From the NCBI GenBank assembly GCA_946415315.1, contig CAMKRZ010000019.1, forward strand, positions 1 through 60,796: a stretch of 60,796 nucleotides of DNA, read 5' to 3'. The translations under genes were made by a program, and so were the position numbers. This DNA is from an uncultured Lachnoclostridium sp. Its GTDB lineage: Bacteria > Bacillota > Clostridia > Lachnospirales > Lachnospiraceae. Each line of letters opens with the position of its first letter. Position 1 is the stretch's first letter. Of this stretch, positions 9,438 to 18,465 are shown piece after piece. Under the pieces are notes generated by a model that saw only the letters and a program-made list of their open reading frames with translations, made no database searches and was not told where the DNA came from.

Positions 9438-9542
9438 AAGGAGCTCCTTTCCGGATAACCGAAAATCTTGTCAAGTACTTTTTTGAAGAAGTATAACACC
9501 GGAAGGTAAAAATGTATAGAAATATTGCAAAAAACGTAAATA

Positions 9543-9602
9543 ATGTGCAATTTAACATTGAAAATGAGCCGATAAGAGTGTAAAATGTGCAATGTACCAT
9601 TG
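9543..9602 (+). promoter_or_regulatory. Promoter flanked by two operator-like direct repeats
   Basis: TTGAAA (9558-9563), 17 bases, TAAAAT (9581-9586). Two 18-base copies of ATGTGCAATnTAnCATTG, identical at 16 positions, begin at 9543 and 9585. Each contains the dyad CAAT-N5-ATTG. They start 42 bases apart, about four helical turns, so one factor could bind both on the same face. The first overlaps the -35 and the second the -10. Confidence 0.6.
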
Positions 9603-9632
9603 TTTTTTCGCGCGTAATGGTCGGAGGAGAGC

Positions 9633-11564
9633 ATGAGTCTTGGAAAACAGAAAAAAATCGGGGTGCTGATCTCGAAACCGACAGCCGAGTATCAGCAGGA
9701 TATTCTCAGCAGCATCGAACAGCGTGCTGCATCTTACGGATACTATACACTGGTGTATTCCATCTTCGGCGGATACGGGAAAAATGAGCTTTTTGTGCGC
9801 GGCGAGCGCATGCTGGCTGATTTACCGGATTTCCGCAATCTTGACGGACTTCTTCTGTGCATGGACACATTTACCGATGACGTCGTGACCAACCGGCTTC
9901 TGGAGCGCGTGCGGATGCGGGCGACATGCCCTGTTGTCTGCGTGCGTCGGCAGTATGACGGTTACCACAGCGTGCTGGTGGACGATCAGAACTCCATGGA
10001 GGGCATCGTCGACCATCTCGTGCAGGAGCACGGATACCGTGATTTCTGCTATGTCAGCGGGCCGAAGGATCATCCTGACGCAGTCAAGCGCCTGGACTGC
10101 TTCCGCAGAATGATGGCGAAATACGACATTCCCCTCACTGAGGATGATATCTTTTACGGTGATTTCTGGCGCAACCAGGGGCCTGCCGCCGTGGCGGAGC
10201 TTCTGGACATCCGCACGGATTATCCCGATGTGATCGTGTGCGCGAACGACTACATGGCGATGGCCGTGTGCAACGCGCTCGCAGACCGCGGGATCAAGGT
10301 GCCGGACGAGATCGCGGTCACCGGATTTGACGATGCCCGCGACGCGGAGACACAGATCCCGGCGCTCACTTCAGTGCGAGTCGATGTAGCCGGCATGGGA
10401 AGGCGTGCCGTGGACATGCTTGTCGGTCTGATGAAAAATGAGACCGTTCCGGAGATCGATTACGTGTCGACGCAGGTGGTCTGCCGCGAGTCCTGCGGTT
10501 GCCGCGGGAACCGCGAGGCCGGGGCCGCCGCGGCGGTGCGCAAGTACTTTGAGTCGACCAAGGTGGCTGATCACAACAACATGCAGACGATCTTCATGGG
10601 GATCGACGTGGAAAATGCGGAGAACATGGATGAGCTGAACGAGTGCATCTACACCTACATTTTCAACAACGATGATTTCCGCGACTTCTTTATCGTGCTG
10701 AACGACACCGACTGGGCCTCGGTGGAGCCGGAGGACATGAAGACGTTCACCGACAAGGTACACCTTCGGACGGCGATCCAGGAGACGATCCTGCTCGGAC
10801 ACGTGGACCACGTGTTCTCGCGCGAGGATATTCTGCCGGATGAATATGTCTACGACGTTCCGTGCGGATACTACATCGTGCCGCTTCATTTTCAGGAGCT
10901 GTGCTACGGGTACGCGATGATCAATTACCATGATCACAAGGCGCCGCAGGCATTTTTCCAGTACATCATCACGATCATCAGCAACGTGCTGGAGCGGTTG
11001 CGCATCAACGTGCGCATGAAGCGGTTGGTCGACAAGCTTTCGAGCCTCTACGTCAGCGATGTGATGACGGGGCTGAAGAACCGCTGCGGCTTCGAGGAGG
11101 ACTCGCAGCGCATGTACGAGCAGGTGAAGGACAGTGGAAGGACGCTCGCCATCATCTCCATCGACATGGATAACCTCAAGGGCATCAACGATAACTACGG
11201 GCATGCGCAGGGCGATGTCGCGCTTCGGGCGATCGCCAACTCCATCTATGCGGCCTGCTTCGCGAACGAAGAGTGCTACCGGGTCGGCGGCGATGAGTTC
11301 CAGGTGCTTGCGACGGACTACAGCGAGGATGATGTGAAACGCTTCTATGAGCGCTTCGACGCCTTCCTCGAGGACTATAACAACCGTTCCAAACGGCCGT
11401 ACATGGTGTACGCGAGTTACGGGCATGTGATCTGCCGGGGCGAGGAGAATCATGACCTCGGCGAGTGGATGACGATGAGCGACGACCTTATGTACGCGAA
11501 CAAGACGGAAAATAAGAAACACCGCAGCCTGTTCCGGGAGCCTTCGGAGGGCGAAAACATCTGA
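9633..11564 (+). CDS. LacI-like ligand-binding domain fused to a diguanylate cyclase (GGDEF)
   Basis: Probably makes c-di-GMP in response to a small molecule, perhaps a sugar. The 643-residue protein has no signal peptide and no helix-turn-helix. Residues 6-290 resemble the periplasmic-binding-like sensor half of LacI/GalR repressors (GVLISKP, VIVCANDYMAMAVCNAL, GIKVPDEIAVTGFDD). A middle region of about 290-470 is unassigned and begins with a Cys cluster (CRESCGCRG). A GGDEF domain follows with an intact GGDEF at 552-556 and conserved DMDNLKGINDNYGH. The RxxD inhibitory site is absent, so product inhibition may be missing. The galactokinase gene follows 59 bases later, suggesting a sugar cue. 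Confidence 0.88.
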   Translation: MSLGKQKKIGVLISKPTAEYQQDILSSIEQRAASYGYYTLVYSIFGGYGKNELFVRGERMLADLPDFRNLDGLLLCMDTFTDDVVTNRLLERVRMRATCPVVCVRRQYDGYHSVLVDDQNSMEGIVDHLVQEHGYRDFCYVSGPKDHPDAVKRLDCFRRMMAKYDIPLTEDDIFYGDFWRNQGPAAVAELLDIRTDYPDVIVCANDYMAMAVCNALADRGIKVPDEIAVTGFDDARDAETQIPALTSVRVDVAGMGRRAVDMLVGLMKNETVPEIDYVSTQVVCRESCGCRGNREAGAAAAVRKYFESTKVADHNNMQTIFMGIDVENAENMDELNECIYTYIFNNDDFRDFFIVLNDTDWASVEPEDMKTFTDKVHLRTAIQETILLGHVDHVFSREDILPDEYVYDVPCGYYIVPLHFQELCYGYAMINYHDHKAPQAFFQYIITIISNVLERLRINVRMKRLVDKLSSLYVSDVMTGLKNRCGFEEDSQRMYEQVKDSGRTLAIISIDMDNLKGINDNYGHAQGDVALRAIANSIYAACFANEECYRVGGDEFQVLATDYSEDDVKRFYERFDAFLEDYNNRSKRPYMVYASYGHVICRGEENHDLGEWMTMSDDLMYANKTENKKHRSLFREPSEGENI

Positions 11565-11623
11565 CAGACGACGGGAAGACAGTTGCGCAGCGGTTGGCGC
11601 AGTGATAAAGAGGAGCAATTGAA

Positions 11624-12832
11624 TTGGATCAAGGTAAAGTGACAACGGAAGCCCTGCGGAAGGAGTTCGCAGAACGTTTCGGCGACGGCGGCGACATCAG
11701 GGTCTATTTTGCGCCGGGGCGTGTCAATCTGATCGGAGAGCACACGGATTACAACGGCGGACACGTGTTTCCCTGCGCGCTGACGATCGGCACGTACGCG
11801 GTCGCACGGAAGCGGGCGGATCGGACGCTCCGCATGTACTCGGTGAATTTTCCGGAGGACGGGGTGACCACGGGCTCATTGGATGAACTTGTGTACCATG
11901 CGGAGGCCGGATGGACCAACTACCCGGCAGGCGTGATCTGGGCTGCCCGGGAGAGCGGATATGTCGCCGACTGCGGGCTGGATGTGCTGTATTACGGGAC
12001 GATCCCGAACTCGTCCGGACTATCCTCCTCCGCCTCGATCGAGGTGCTGACGGGGGAGCTGCTGCGGGACATGTTCGGGTTTGAGTACGACGAGATCACG
12101 AACGCGAAGATCGGTAAGTTTGCGGAAAATGCATTTATCGGCGTCAACTGCGGCATCATGGATCAGTTCGCGATCGCGATGGGGAAGAAGGACTGCGCGA
12201 TCTTCCTGGACACGGCTACGCTCGTGTATGAGTATGCGCCCCTTGTCATGGACGGCGTCCGGATCGTCATCATGAACACCAACCACAAGCGCGGGCTCGG
12301 CGAATCCAAATACAACGAGCGGCGCGCAGAGTGTGAGAAAGCGCTCGCGGAGCTTCAGGCGGCCAATGAAACGTCAGAGCGGATCCCGAACGGAATACCG
12401 TCGCTGGGGGCTCTCACGGAGGAGCAGTTCGAAGCCATGGCGGACGCGATCGCATCGCCGGTGCGGCGCAAACGCGCGCGTCACGCGGTGTACGAGAACC
12501 GGCGGACGATCCGCGCGGTGGAAGCGCTGAAGGCGGGGGATCTCGCGGCGTTCGGGCGGCTGATGAACGAGTCCCACGTCTCGCTGCGGGATGATTACGA
12601 GGTGACCGGGCGCGAGCTTGACACGCTGGCGGAAGCCGCGTGGAAGGTACCCGGTGTGATCGGGGCGCGGATGACCGGCGCCGGATTCGGCGGCTGCGCG
12701 GTCAGTCTGGTGAAAGAGGAAAATGTCGATGCACTGATTCGGGAGGTCGGAGCGAAATACGAGGAAACGATCGGTTACCCGGCCACGTTTTACGTTGTTG
12801 AGATCGGGGACGGTCCGTGTCGGCTACAGTGA
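11624..12832 (+). CDS. galK: Galactokinase
   Basis: Phosphorylates galactose at C1 at the entry of the Leloir pathway; cytoplasmic, GHMP kinase family. The 402-residue product has the galactokinase signature GRVNLIGEHTDYNGG (about 32-46), the GHMP ATP loop GLSSSASIEV and the C-terminal GARMTGAGFGGCAVSLV. TTG start at 11624 is preceded by AGGAG with 8-base spacing; no ATG gives the conserved N-terminus. No galT or galE is nearby. It probably shares a transcript with the sensor-GGDEF gene. Confidence 0.94.
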   Translation: MDQGKVTTEALRKEFAERFGDGGDIRVYFAPGRVNLIGEHTDYNGGHVFPCALTIGTYAVARKRADRTLRMYSVNFPEDGVTTGSLDELVYHAEAGWTNYPAGVIWAARESGYVADCGLDVLYYGTIPNSSGLSSSASIEVLTGELLRDMFGFEYDEITNAKIGKFAENAFIGVNCGIMDQFAIAMGKKDCAIFLDTATLVYEYAPLVMDGVRIVIMNTNHKRGLGESKYNERRAECEKALAELQAANETSERIPNGIPSLGALTEEQFEAMADAIASPVRRKRARHAVYENRRTIRAVEALKAGDLAAFGRLMNESHVSLRDDYEVTGRELDTLAEAAWKVPGVIGARMTGAGFGGCAVSLVKEENVDALIREVGAKYEETIGYPATFYVVEIGDGPCRLQ

Positions 12833-12973
12833 CGCGGAACGGAGAACAGCCGCATTTTCCGAACGATGCGGATGAAAGGATACCATGTGGGGAGAAGGTC
12901 GGCGGCGTTCCGAAGAGGAGCGGCCGGTCGGATCACGAAACGAAGGATATCGGAAGAGAGGGAGGAGTACACG

Positions 12974-15757
12974 ATGAGACTGGAGGAAAATGAACGGAAG
13001 AAGATGCTGACGATCTTCGCCAAGAACCTGCCGACGTACCGCAAGAACATGAAGCTGTCGCAGGAAGAATTCGGTGAGACGATCGGGATCACGAGGCAGA
13101 CTGTCAGCTCCATCGAGAGAGGGGCGTACCCGCTGACGTGGGCGATTTTCCTCTCCTGCCTGTTCATTTGTACGGGACAGCCCCGGGCAAGGAAACTGAT
13201 CCTGAATTCCTATGCGAGCGAACCGGTGTTGTTGGGCTATCTGAACGAGCTGGTCGGCGACAAGGGCAACCTCGCCGCGGAGGCCGGCAAAGGCTCTGCG
13301 CGTCAGGTGTATTACGGAACCTGCACGATCAAGGGCGACGACCGGTATGACATTGTCGAGTGCGACGCCGGCGTGAGCGAGATGCTCGGTCTGGCGGATG
13401 AGGAGGGACGTCGTCGCTCCGCGCGCGGAAATGCGGCCGGACTCGGCAGCTATCTCGACTACGTGTATCCCGAGGACCGCGAGGCAATCCGCCGCATCCT
13501 CGACGAGAAGATCCGCAAGCAGATGGTTGTCTGCATCGAGCACCGGATGGTTTCCGCTGAAGGGCGCGCGATCCCGGTACAGTGCTTTGTCCGCAGACAG
13601 AAGAAAATGATGAAGAACGGTCTGTTCGACATCACCATCACGCAGATCACCGGAGAAATGCTCCGGAAGCGCCAGGTGTCCGGTCTGCTGGAGACGCTCC
13701 CCGTTGGCGTTGCGGTGTTTGAGTACCAGGGACGGATCGCGCGCGATAACGTGCCGGAGATCGTCTATGCAAACGATGTATTTTACGACATCATCGGTCA
13801 TACGAAGGAGCAGTTCACCCAGATTCACGATAACTTCTTCCCGGCAGTTGTAGCTCCGGATGACGCGAAGACCGTGATGCGCCTGTTTGACGCGCGGCTT
13901 GAGACCAACGCCGTATCGGCAGCGGAGTTCCGCGTGAACCGGTTCGACGGCAGCGTGGCGTGGGTGCATTGCAACGCGCTCGTGGTGTGGCGCTCGGAGG
14001 ACGGTCATTCTCTTGTGAGCTGCGTGCTGACGGACATTACGCAGCGGATCAACGCGGAGATGAGCATGAAGCATCAGCTCGACCGGTACCGCCAGCTGGA
14101 GGATGTCTCGGACGACGTGCAGTTCGGCTACGATGTTGCGGAGGACCGTCTGAGCGTGCCTTCCCGTGTCAGCGAGCAGTTCGGCTATGACGGCGTGATC
14201 GCCAACGTGATTTCCGGGAATCTGCCGGCGGAATTCTGCCATCCCGAGGATTACGAGCCGTTCATGCAGCTCTACCGGAACGCGCTCACGGGAGTCAACG
14301 GCAAGGGTGATTTCCGCATCAAGATCGATGCGAAGGAATACAAATGGTGCAAGGTCAACATGATCGGCATCAAGGACGCCAACGGCTCGGTGATCTACAT
14401 TTACGGACGACTGACGGTCATCGATGAGGAGAGACGGCGCCAGAAAGAGCGCAGCAACGACCGCATGATCATCAACCGTCTGAACTCGACGGACCGCCTG
14501 ACTAACCTGTACAACCGCACGGCGTTCCGCGGCCGCGTGCAGGAGGTGCTCGCCGATCCGGAGATGGATCCCGTGCACGCCATCATTTACTGCGACATCA
14601 ATGATTTCTCGTACATCAACGAAAAATTCGGTTATCCCGCGGGCGACCGTATCCTGAAGGACTTCGGTTCGATGTTCCTTCGCAAGGGCAAGAAGTGCTT
14701 TGCCTGCCGTATCCACTCCGACTACTTCCTGATCTATGTGAACGGGCAGACGGAGGACCAGGTCATCGCGAAGCTTCGCAGCTGGTCGAAGGTGTTCGTG
14801 GAGCATCAGTCCAAGGTTTATCCGGGCATCGACATTCAGCTGACGAACGGCGTGTATTTCCTGCGCCGCGGCGAGCATGACATCGCTCTCGCGATGGACA
14901 ACGCGAACCTTGCGAGAAAACAGGCGAAGGCCGATCAGAACAGCCTCTACTGCATCTGTACCGACGAGCTTCGCGCAAAGCGCTCCTACGAGCAGACGAT
15001 CGCCGGCGAGATTCAGACGGCCATCCGTGACAACAAGATCGAGGTGTTCCTGCTTCCGAAGTTCTCCCTCGAAGGCCGCAAGGTCATCGGCGCGGAGGCT
15101 CTCGCAAGATGGGTCAACGACGACGGTACGTACCGCTCACCCGCGGACTTCATTCCAATCCTGGAGAAGACCGGTCACATCACCGACCTCGACTTCTGCA
15201 TTTACACCAACGTGCTTCAGACGCTCCGCAGCTGGAAGAAGAAGGGCATCCCGATGGTTCCGATCTCGGTCAACTTCTCGAAGCACAACAGCAGCTTCGC
15301 TAAATTTGACGAGCGCATCAGCCGCCTTGCCGAGCAGTACGGCGTCGACGGACGGTTCCTTGAGCTCGAGGTCAACGAGGCGATGCTTGCGGCTGACCAG
15401 GCGAGCGCGAGCAGCAGTATCAAGGATCTTCAGCGCCGCGGTTTCACGATCACGCTCGATGACTTCGGCTCCGGCAACGAGTCGCTGTCCATGCTGATCA
15501 CGGCTCCGGTCGACCATGTGAAGATCAGCCGCAACTTCCTCAAGAACATCGGTACTTCGCACACGGAGCAGGAGTACGTGCGCTGCATGTGCGACATGAT
15601 CGCTTCCGTTCACAAGGAAGCGGTGTTCGAGGGCGTGGAGACCGAGGAGCAGGCGGAATTCCTGCACAGCTGCGGTTTCACGACGGCGCAGGGCTATCTC
15701 TTTGAGCGCCCGATGCCGATCGCGGAGTTCGAGAAGAAGTACCTGAAGAAGGCCTGA
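12974..15757 (+). CDS. XRE-type DNA-binding domain with PAS, degenerate GGDEF and EAL domains
   Basis: A 927-residue protein predicted to degrade c-di-GMP and possibly bind DNA. Start at 12974 has GGGAGGAG upstream. Residues 10-65 form an XRE/Cro helix-turn-helix (LSQEEFGETIGITRQTVSSI). Two or more PAS-like regions fill about 100-480. The cyclase-like domain has HSDYF at 581-585 where GGDEF is expected, so it should not make c-di-GMP. The EAL domain is well kept: EALARW with Glu708, NFSK, ELEVNE, DDFGSG, EGVETEEQ and QGYLFERP, though the Asp of KID is replaced (VKIS). A DNA-binding head on a phosphodiesterase is uncommon. The adjacent active cyclase suggests a pair of opposing enzymes. Confidence 0.88.
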   Translation: MRLEENERKKMLTIFAKNLPTYRKNMKLSQEEFGETIGITRQTVSSIERGAYPLTWAIFLSCLFICTGQPRARKLILNSYASEPVLLGYLNELVGDKGNLAAEAGKGSARQVYYGTCTIKGDDRYDIVECDAGVSEMLGLADEEGRRRSARGNAAGLGSYLDYVYPEDREAIRRILDEKIRKQMVVCIEHRMVSAEGRAIPVQCFVRRQKKMMKNGLFDITITQITGEMLRKRQVSGLLETLPVGVAVFEYQGRIARDNVPEIVYANDVFYDIIGHTKEQFTQIHDNFFPAVVAPDDAKTVMRLFDARLETNAVSAAEFRVNRFDGSVAWVHCNALVVWRSEDGHSLVSCVLTDITQRINAEMSMKHQLDRYRQLEDVSDDVQFGYDVAEDRLSVPSRVSEQFGYDGVIANVISGNLPAEFCHPEDYEPFMQLYRNALTGVNGKGDFRIKIDAKEYKWCKVNMIGIKDANGSVIYIYGRLTVIDEERRRQKERSNDRMIINRLNSTDRLTNLYNRTAFRGRVQEVLADPEMDPVHAIIYCDINDFSYINEKFGYPAGDRILKDFGSMFLRKGKKCFACRIHSDYFLIYVNGQTEDQVIAKLRSWSKVFVEHQSKVYPGIDIQLTNGVYFLRRGEHDIALAMDNANLARKQAKADQNSLYCICTDELRAKRSYEQTIAGEIQTAIRDNKIEVFLLPKFSLEGRKVIGAEALARWVNDDGTYRSPADFIPILEKTGHITDLDFCIYTNVLQTLRSWKKKGIPMVPISVNFSKHNSSFAKFDERISRLAEQYGVDGRFLELEVNEAMLAADQASASSSIKDLQRRGFTITLDDFGSGNESLSMLITAPVDHVKISRNFLKNIGTSHTEQEYVRCMCDMIASVHKEAVFEGVETEEQAEFLHSCGFTTAQGYLFERPMPIAEFEKKYLKKA

Positions 15758-15828
15758 CGAACAGCATATTACGGAAAATGAGACCGCTCCGCGCGAGTCG
15801 GGGAAGCGCATCATTTTCCGAAAAATGC

Positions 15829-15857
15829 TTGACAATTGCGCAAAACAAGAGTAGATT
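15829..15857 (+). promoter_or_regulatory. Promoter of asnS
   Basis: TTGACA (15829-15834), 17-base spacer, TAGATT (15852-15857). The leader to the ATG at 15924 is about 60 bases, too short for a T-box. Confidence 0.65.
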
Positions 15858-15923
15858 AGCGCATTATACATTGAAATGATGCAACGGAATGGCAGAAACT
15901 GTTCCGGCATCGAGGAGGTTACC

Positions 15924-17315
15924 ATGGATTTGATCACTGTGAAACAGCTGTACAGACAGCGCGAAGATTACTACGGAACGACGGTCTCCGTCGGAGGATG
16001 GGTTCGCTCGAATCGCGACTCGAAGAATTTCGGATTTCTGGTGATCAATGACGGCACCTATTTTGAGACGCTTCAGGTCGTGTACACCGATGCGCTTGCA
16101 AACTTCGACGAGATCACACACTTCGGCGCGGGCACTGCGGTCATCGTGACCGGTACGCTCGTTGCGACGCCTGATGCGAAGCAGCCGTTCGAGATCCAGG
16201 CGACGGAAGTTGCGCTTGAGGGCGCGTCCGACCCGAGCTATCCGATGCAGAAGAAGCGCCACACACTCGAATATCTGCGTACGATGACGCACCTCCGCCC
16301 GAGAACCAACACGTTCCAGGCAGTGTTCCGCGTTCGTTCGCTCGCGGCATACGCGATCCACAAGTTCTTCCAGGAGAGGGGCTTTGTGTATGTTCACACC
16401 CCGCTCATCACGGGCAGCGACTGTGAGGGCGCCGGCGAGATGTTCCAGGTGACGACGCTCGATCTCAACAACGTTCCGAAGACCGAGGACGGCAAGATCG
16501 ATTACACGAAGGACTTCTTCAACAAGCCCACGAACCTGACCGTCAGCGGCCAGCTCAACGGCGAGACGTTCGCGATGGCGTTCCGCAACATCTATACGTT
16601 CGGACCGACCTTCCGCGCGGAAAATTCGAACACCACGCGCCACGCGGCGGAGTTCTGGATGATCGAGCCGGAGATCGCATTTGCCGATCTGAAGGACGAC
16701 TGCGATCTCGCCGAGGCGATGCTCAAGTACATCATCAACTATGTTCTGGAAAATGCGCCCGAGGAGATGAACTTCTTCAACAGCTTCGTCGACAAGGGAC
16801 TCCTCGAGAGACTGCAGCATGTCGCAAGCTCCGATTTCGGCCGTGTGACCTACACCGACGCGATCAAGCTTCTCGAGCAGAACAACGACAAGTTCGAATA
16901 CAAGGTTTACTGGGGATGCGATCTGCAGACCGAGCATGAGCGCTACCTGACCGAGCAGATCTTCAAGAAGCCGGTCTTCGTCACGGACTATCCGAAGGAG
17001 ATCAAGGCCTTCTACATGAAGCTGAACCCGGACGGAAAGACGGTGGCTGCTGCCGACTGTCTCGTGCCCGGCATCGGCGAGATCATCGGAGGTTCCCAGC
17101 GTGAGGACGACTACGACAAGCTCGTCGCGCGCATCGAGGAGCTCGGTATGAAGAAGGAGGACTACGACTTCTACCTGGATCTCCGCAAGTACGGTTCCGC
17201 GCGCCATGCGGGCTTCGGCCTCGGCTTTGAGCGCTGCATCATGTACCTCACGGGCATGGGCAACATCAGAGACGTGATCCCGTTCCCGAGAACCGTCAAC
17301 AACTGTGATCTGTGA
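15924..17315 (+). CDS. asnS: Asparaginyl-tRNA synthetase
   Basis: Charges tRNA-Asn with asparagine; class IIb synthetase, 463 residues, normal length. The N-terminal OB-fold anticodon-binding domain contains [18 protein letters not shown]. Motif 2 is [21 protein letters not shown]-like, with [15 protein letters not shown] visible, and motif 3 is [13 protein letters not shown]. Start at 15924 follows GAGGAGG; the longer frame from 15876 has no ribosome site. It is followed by a large palindromic element instead of a simple terminator. Confidence 0.96.
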   Translation: MDLITVKQLYRQREDYYGTTVSVGGWVRSNRDSKNFGFLVINDGTYFETLQVVYTDALANFDEITHFGAGTAVIVTGTLVATPDAKQPFEIQATEVALEGASDPSYPMQKKRHTLEYLRTMTHLRPRTNTFQAVFRVRSLAAYAIHKFFQERGFVYVHTPLITGSDCEGAGEMFQVTTLDLNNVPKTEDGKIDYTKDFFNKPTNLTVSGQLNGETFAMAFRNIYTFGPTFRAENSNTTRHAAEFWMIEPEIAFADLKDDCDLAEAMLKYIINYVLENAPEEMNFFNSFVDKGLLERLQHVASSDFGRVTYTDAIKLLEQNNDKFEYKVYWGCDLQTEHERYLTEQIFKKPVFVTDYPKEIKAFYMKLNPDGKTVAAADCLVPGIGEIIGGSQREDDYDKLVARIEELGMKKEDYDFYLDLRKYGSARHAGFGLGFERCIMYLTGMGNIRDVIPFPRTVNNCDL

Positions 17316-17318
17316 TAA

Positions 17319-17493
17319 GGTAACTCCACAGACACATGCCAATCAGTGCGTTTCGATTTGAAAACTCGTTTTCAAATCGAAATGAGCTGATTGGGCAGGG
17401 TGGACGGGAACGAAGTTACCGCCCACCCTACATTCGCAAAAAAGCGCTTCCCTGTAAATCATTCATTGCGCTTTTTTGCGAATCGTGTCTGTG
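17319..17493. repeat. Compound palindrome: outer stem enclosing three hairpins
   Basis: Outer arms CACAGACAC (17327-17335) and GTGTCTGTG (17485-17493) pair perfectly. Inside are three hairpins. The first is CCAATCAG/CTGATTGG enclosing TTTCGATTTGAAAA and TTTTCAAATCGAAA (17339-17394). The second is GGGTGGACGG/CCGCCCACCC (17398-17428, one mismatch). The third is ATTCGCAAAAAAGCGC/GCGCTTTTTTGCGAAT (17432-17483). The layout is cloverleaf-like. It may terminate asnS transcription or be a small palindromic mobile element. Confidence 0.7.
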
Positions 17494-17526
17494 AATCATT
17501 TTTTACTACCACACAAGGATGAACCC

Positions 17527-18366
17527 ATGATCAGTACACTACAGGAATACCTGTCGTACCCGTTTGTACGATACGCGCTTTTCGTCGCGGTGATGATCTC
17601 CTTAAGCTCCGCGCTTTTGGGGGTCATTCTTGTGTTGAAAAGGTTTTCCTTCATCGGGGACGGACTGTCGCATGTCGCGTTCGGAGCAATAGCGATCGCC
17701 TCGGTGATGAAACTGACGAACAACCTGTGGTTCGTGTTCCCGGTCACGATCGCCGCAGCGATCCTGCTGCTCTGGACCGGGCAGAATAAGAAGATCAACG
17801 GGGATGCCGCGATCGCGATGATCTCCGTCGGAGCGCTTGCAATCGGCTACCTGATGATGAACGTGTTCAAGACGTCTGCCAACATTTCCGGAGATGTGTG
17901 CAGCACGCTGTTCGGCTCAACGTCGCTGTTGACGCTGAAGGAGGATGACGTGTGGATGTGTCTCGCAATGTCCCTCGTGGTCATCGCCGTGTTTGTGCTG
18001 TACTACTACCGGATCTTTGCGGTGACATTTGACGAGACGTTCGCGCGTGCGGCGGGCCTTCGCGCCTCGGCGTACAATTTTCTGATCGCCTCGGTAACGG
18101 CCGTGATCATCGTGCTCGCGATGAATCTGGTCGGATCGCTCCTCGCGTCGGCGCTGATCATTTTCCCGGCGCTGTCGGCGATGCGCATGTTCAAAAGCTT
18201 CCGCGGCGTGACGCTGTGTTCCGCGGTGTGCGCGGTTGTCACTTCCGTCCTTGGGATCTTCATTTCGATCCTCGCGGGAACGCCGGTCGGTTCCACCATA
18301 GTGGTGCTGGACATCGTGCTGTTCGCCGGGTTCGCGGTGGCGGGCCGGGTTACCGGAAGAGGTTGA
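17527..18366 (+). CDS. Metal ABC transporter permease (ZnuB/MntB family)
   Basis: Membrane subunit of a zinc or manganese importer, about 279 residues. The ATG at 17527 follows AAGGA; the upstream TTG-started extension lies inside the palindromic element and is unlikely to be translated. Seven or more hydrophobic helices are present, with family hallmarks LGVILVLKRFSFIGDGLSHVA and NLVGSLLASALIIFPALSA. No ATPase or metal-binding protein gene is adjacent, so it is an orphan here and its partners must lie outside the window or be shared. Confidence 0.88.
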   Translation: MISTLQEYLSYPFVRYALFVAVMISLSSALLGVILVLKRFSFIGDGLSHVAFGAIAIASVMKLTNNLWFVFPVTIAAAILLLWTGQNKKINGDAAIAMISVGALAIGYLMMNVFKTSANISGDVCSTLFGSTSLLTLKEDDVWMCLAMSLVVIAVFVLYYYRIFAVTFDETFARAAGLRASAYNFLIASVTAVIIVLAMNLVGSLLASALIIFPALSAMRMFKSFRGVTLCSAVCAVVTSVLGIFISILAGTPVGSTIVVLDIVLFAGFAVAGRVTGRG

Positions 18367-18465
18367 CACAATGCAGAATGTAAGCGTGACGGAAGGGGAC
18401 GGGGTACGATTTCCCTTCGGTGAACGCGGGGGTATCAAACAAATCTGTTGTGAAGGGGGGATTTC

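Noticed and set aside
15758-15923. T-box leader for asnS
   Set aside because: Promoter-to-start distance is only about 60 bases and no T-box sequence or specifier stem is present.
18364-18465. Promoter beginning TTGACA at 18364 for the solute-binding lipoprotein
   Set aside because: No acceptable -10 hexamer lies 16-18 bases downstream, so it is not listed as a feature.
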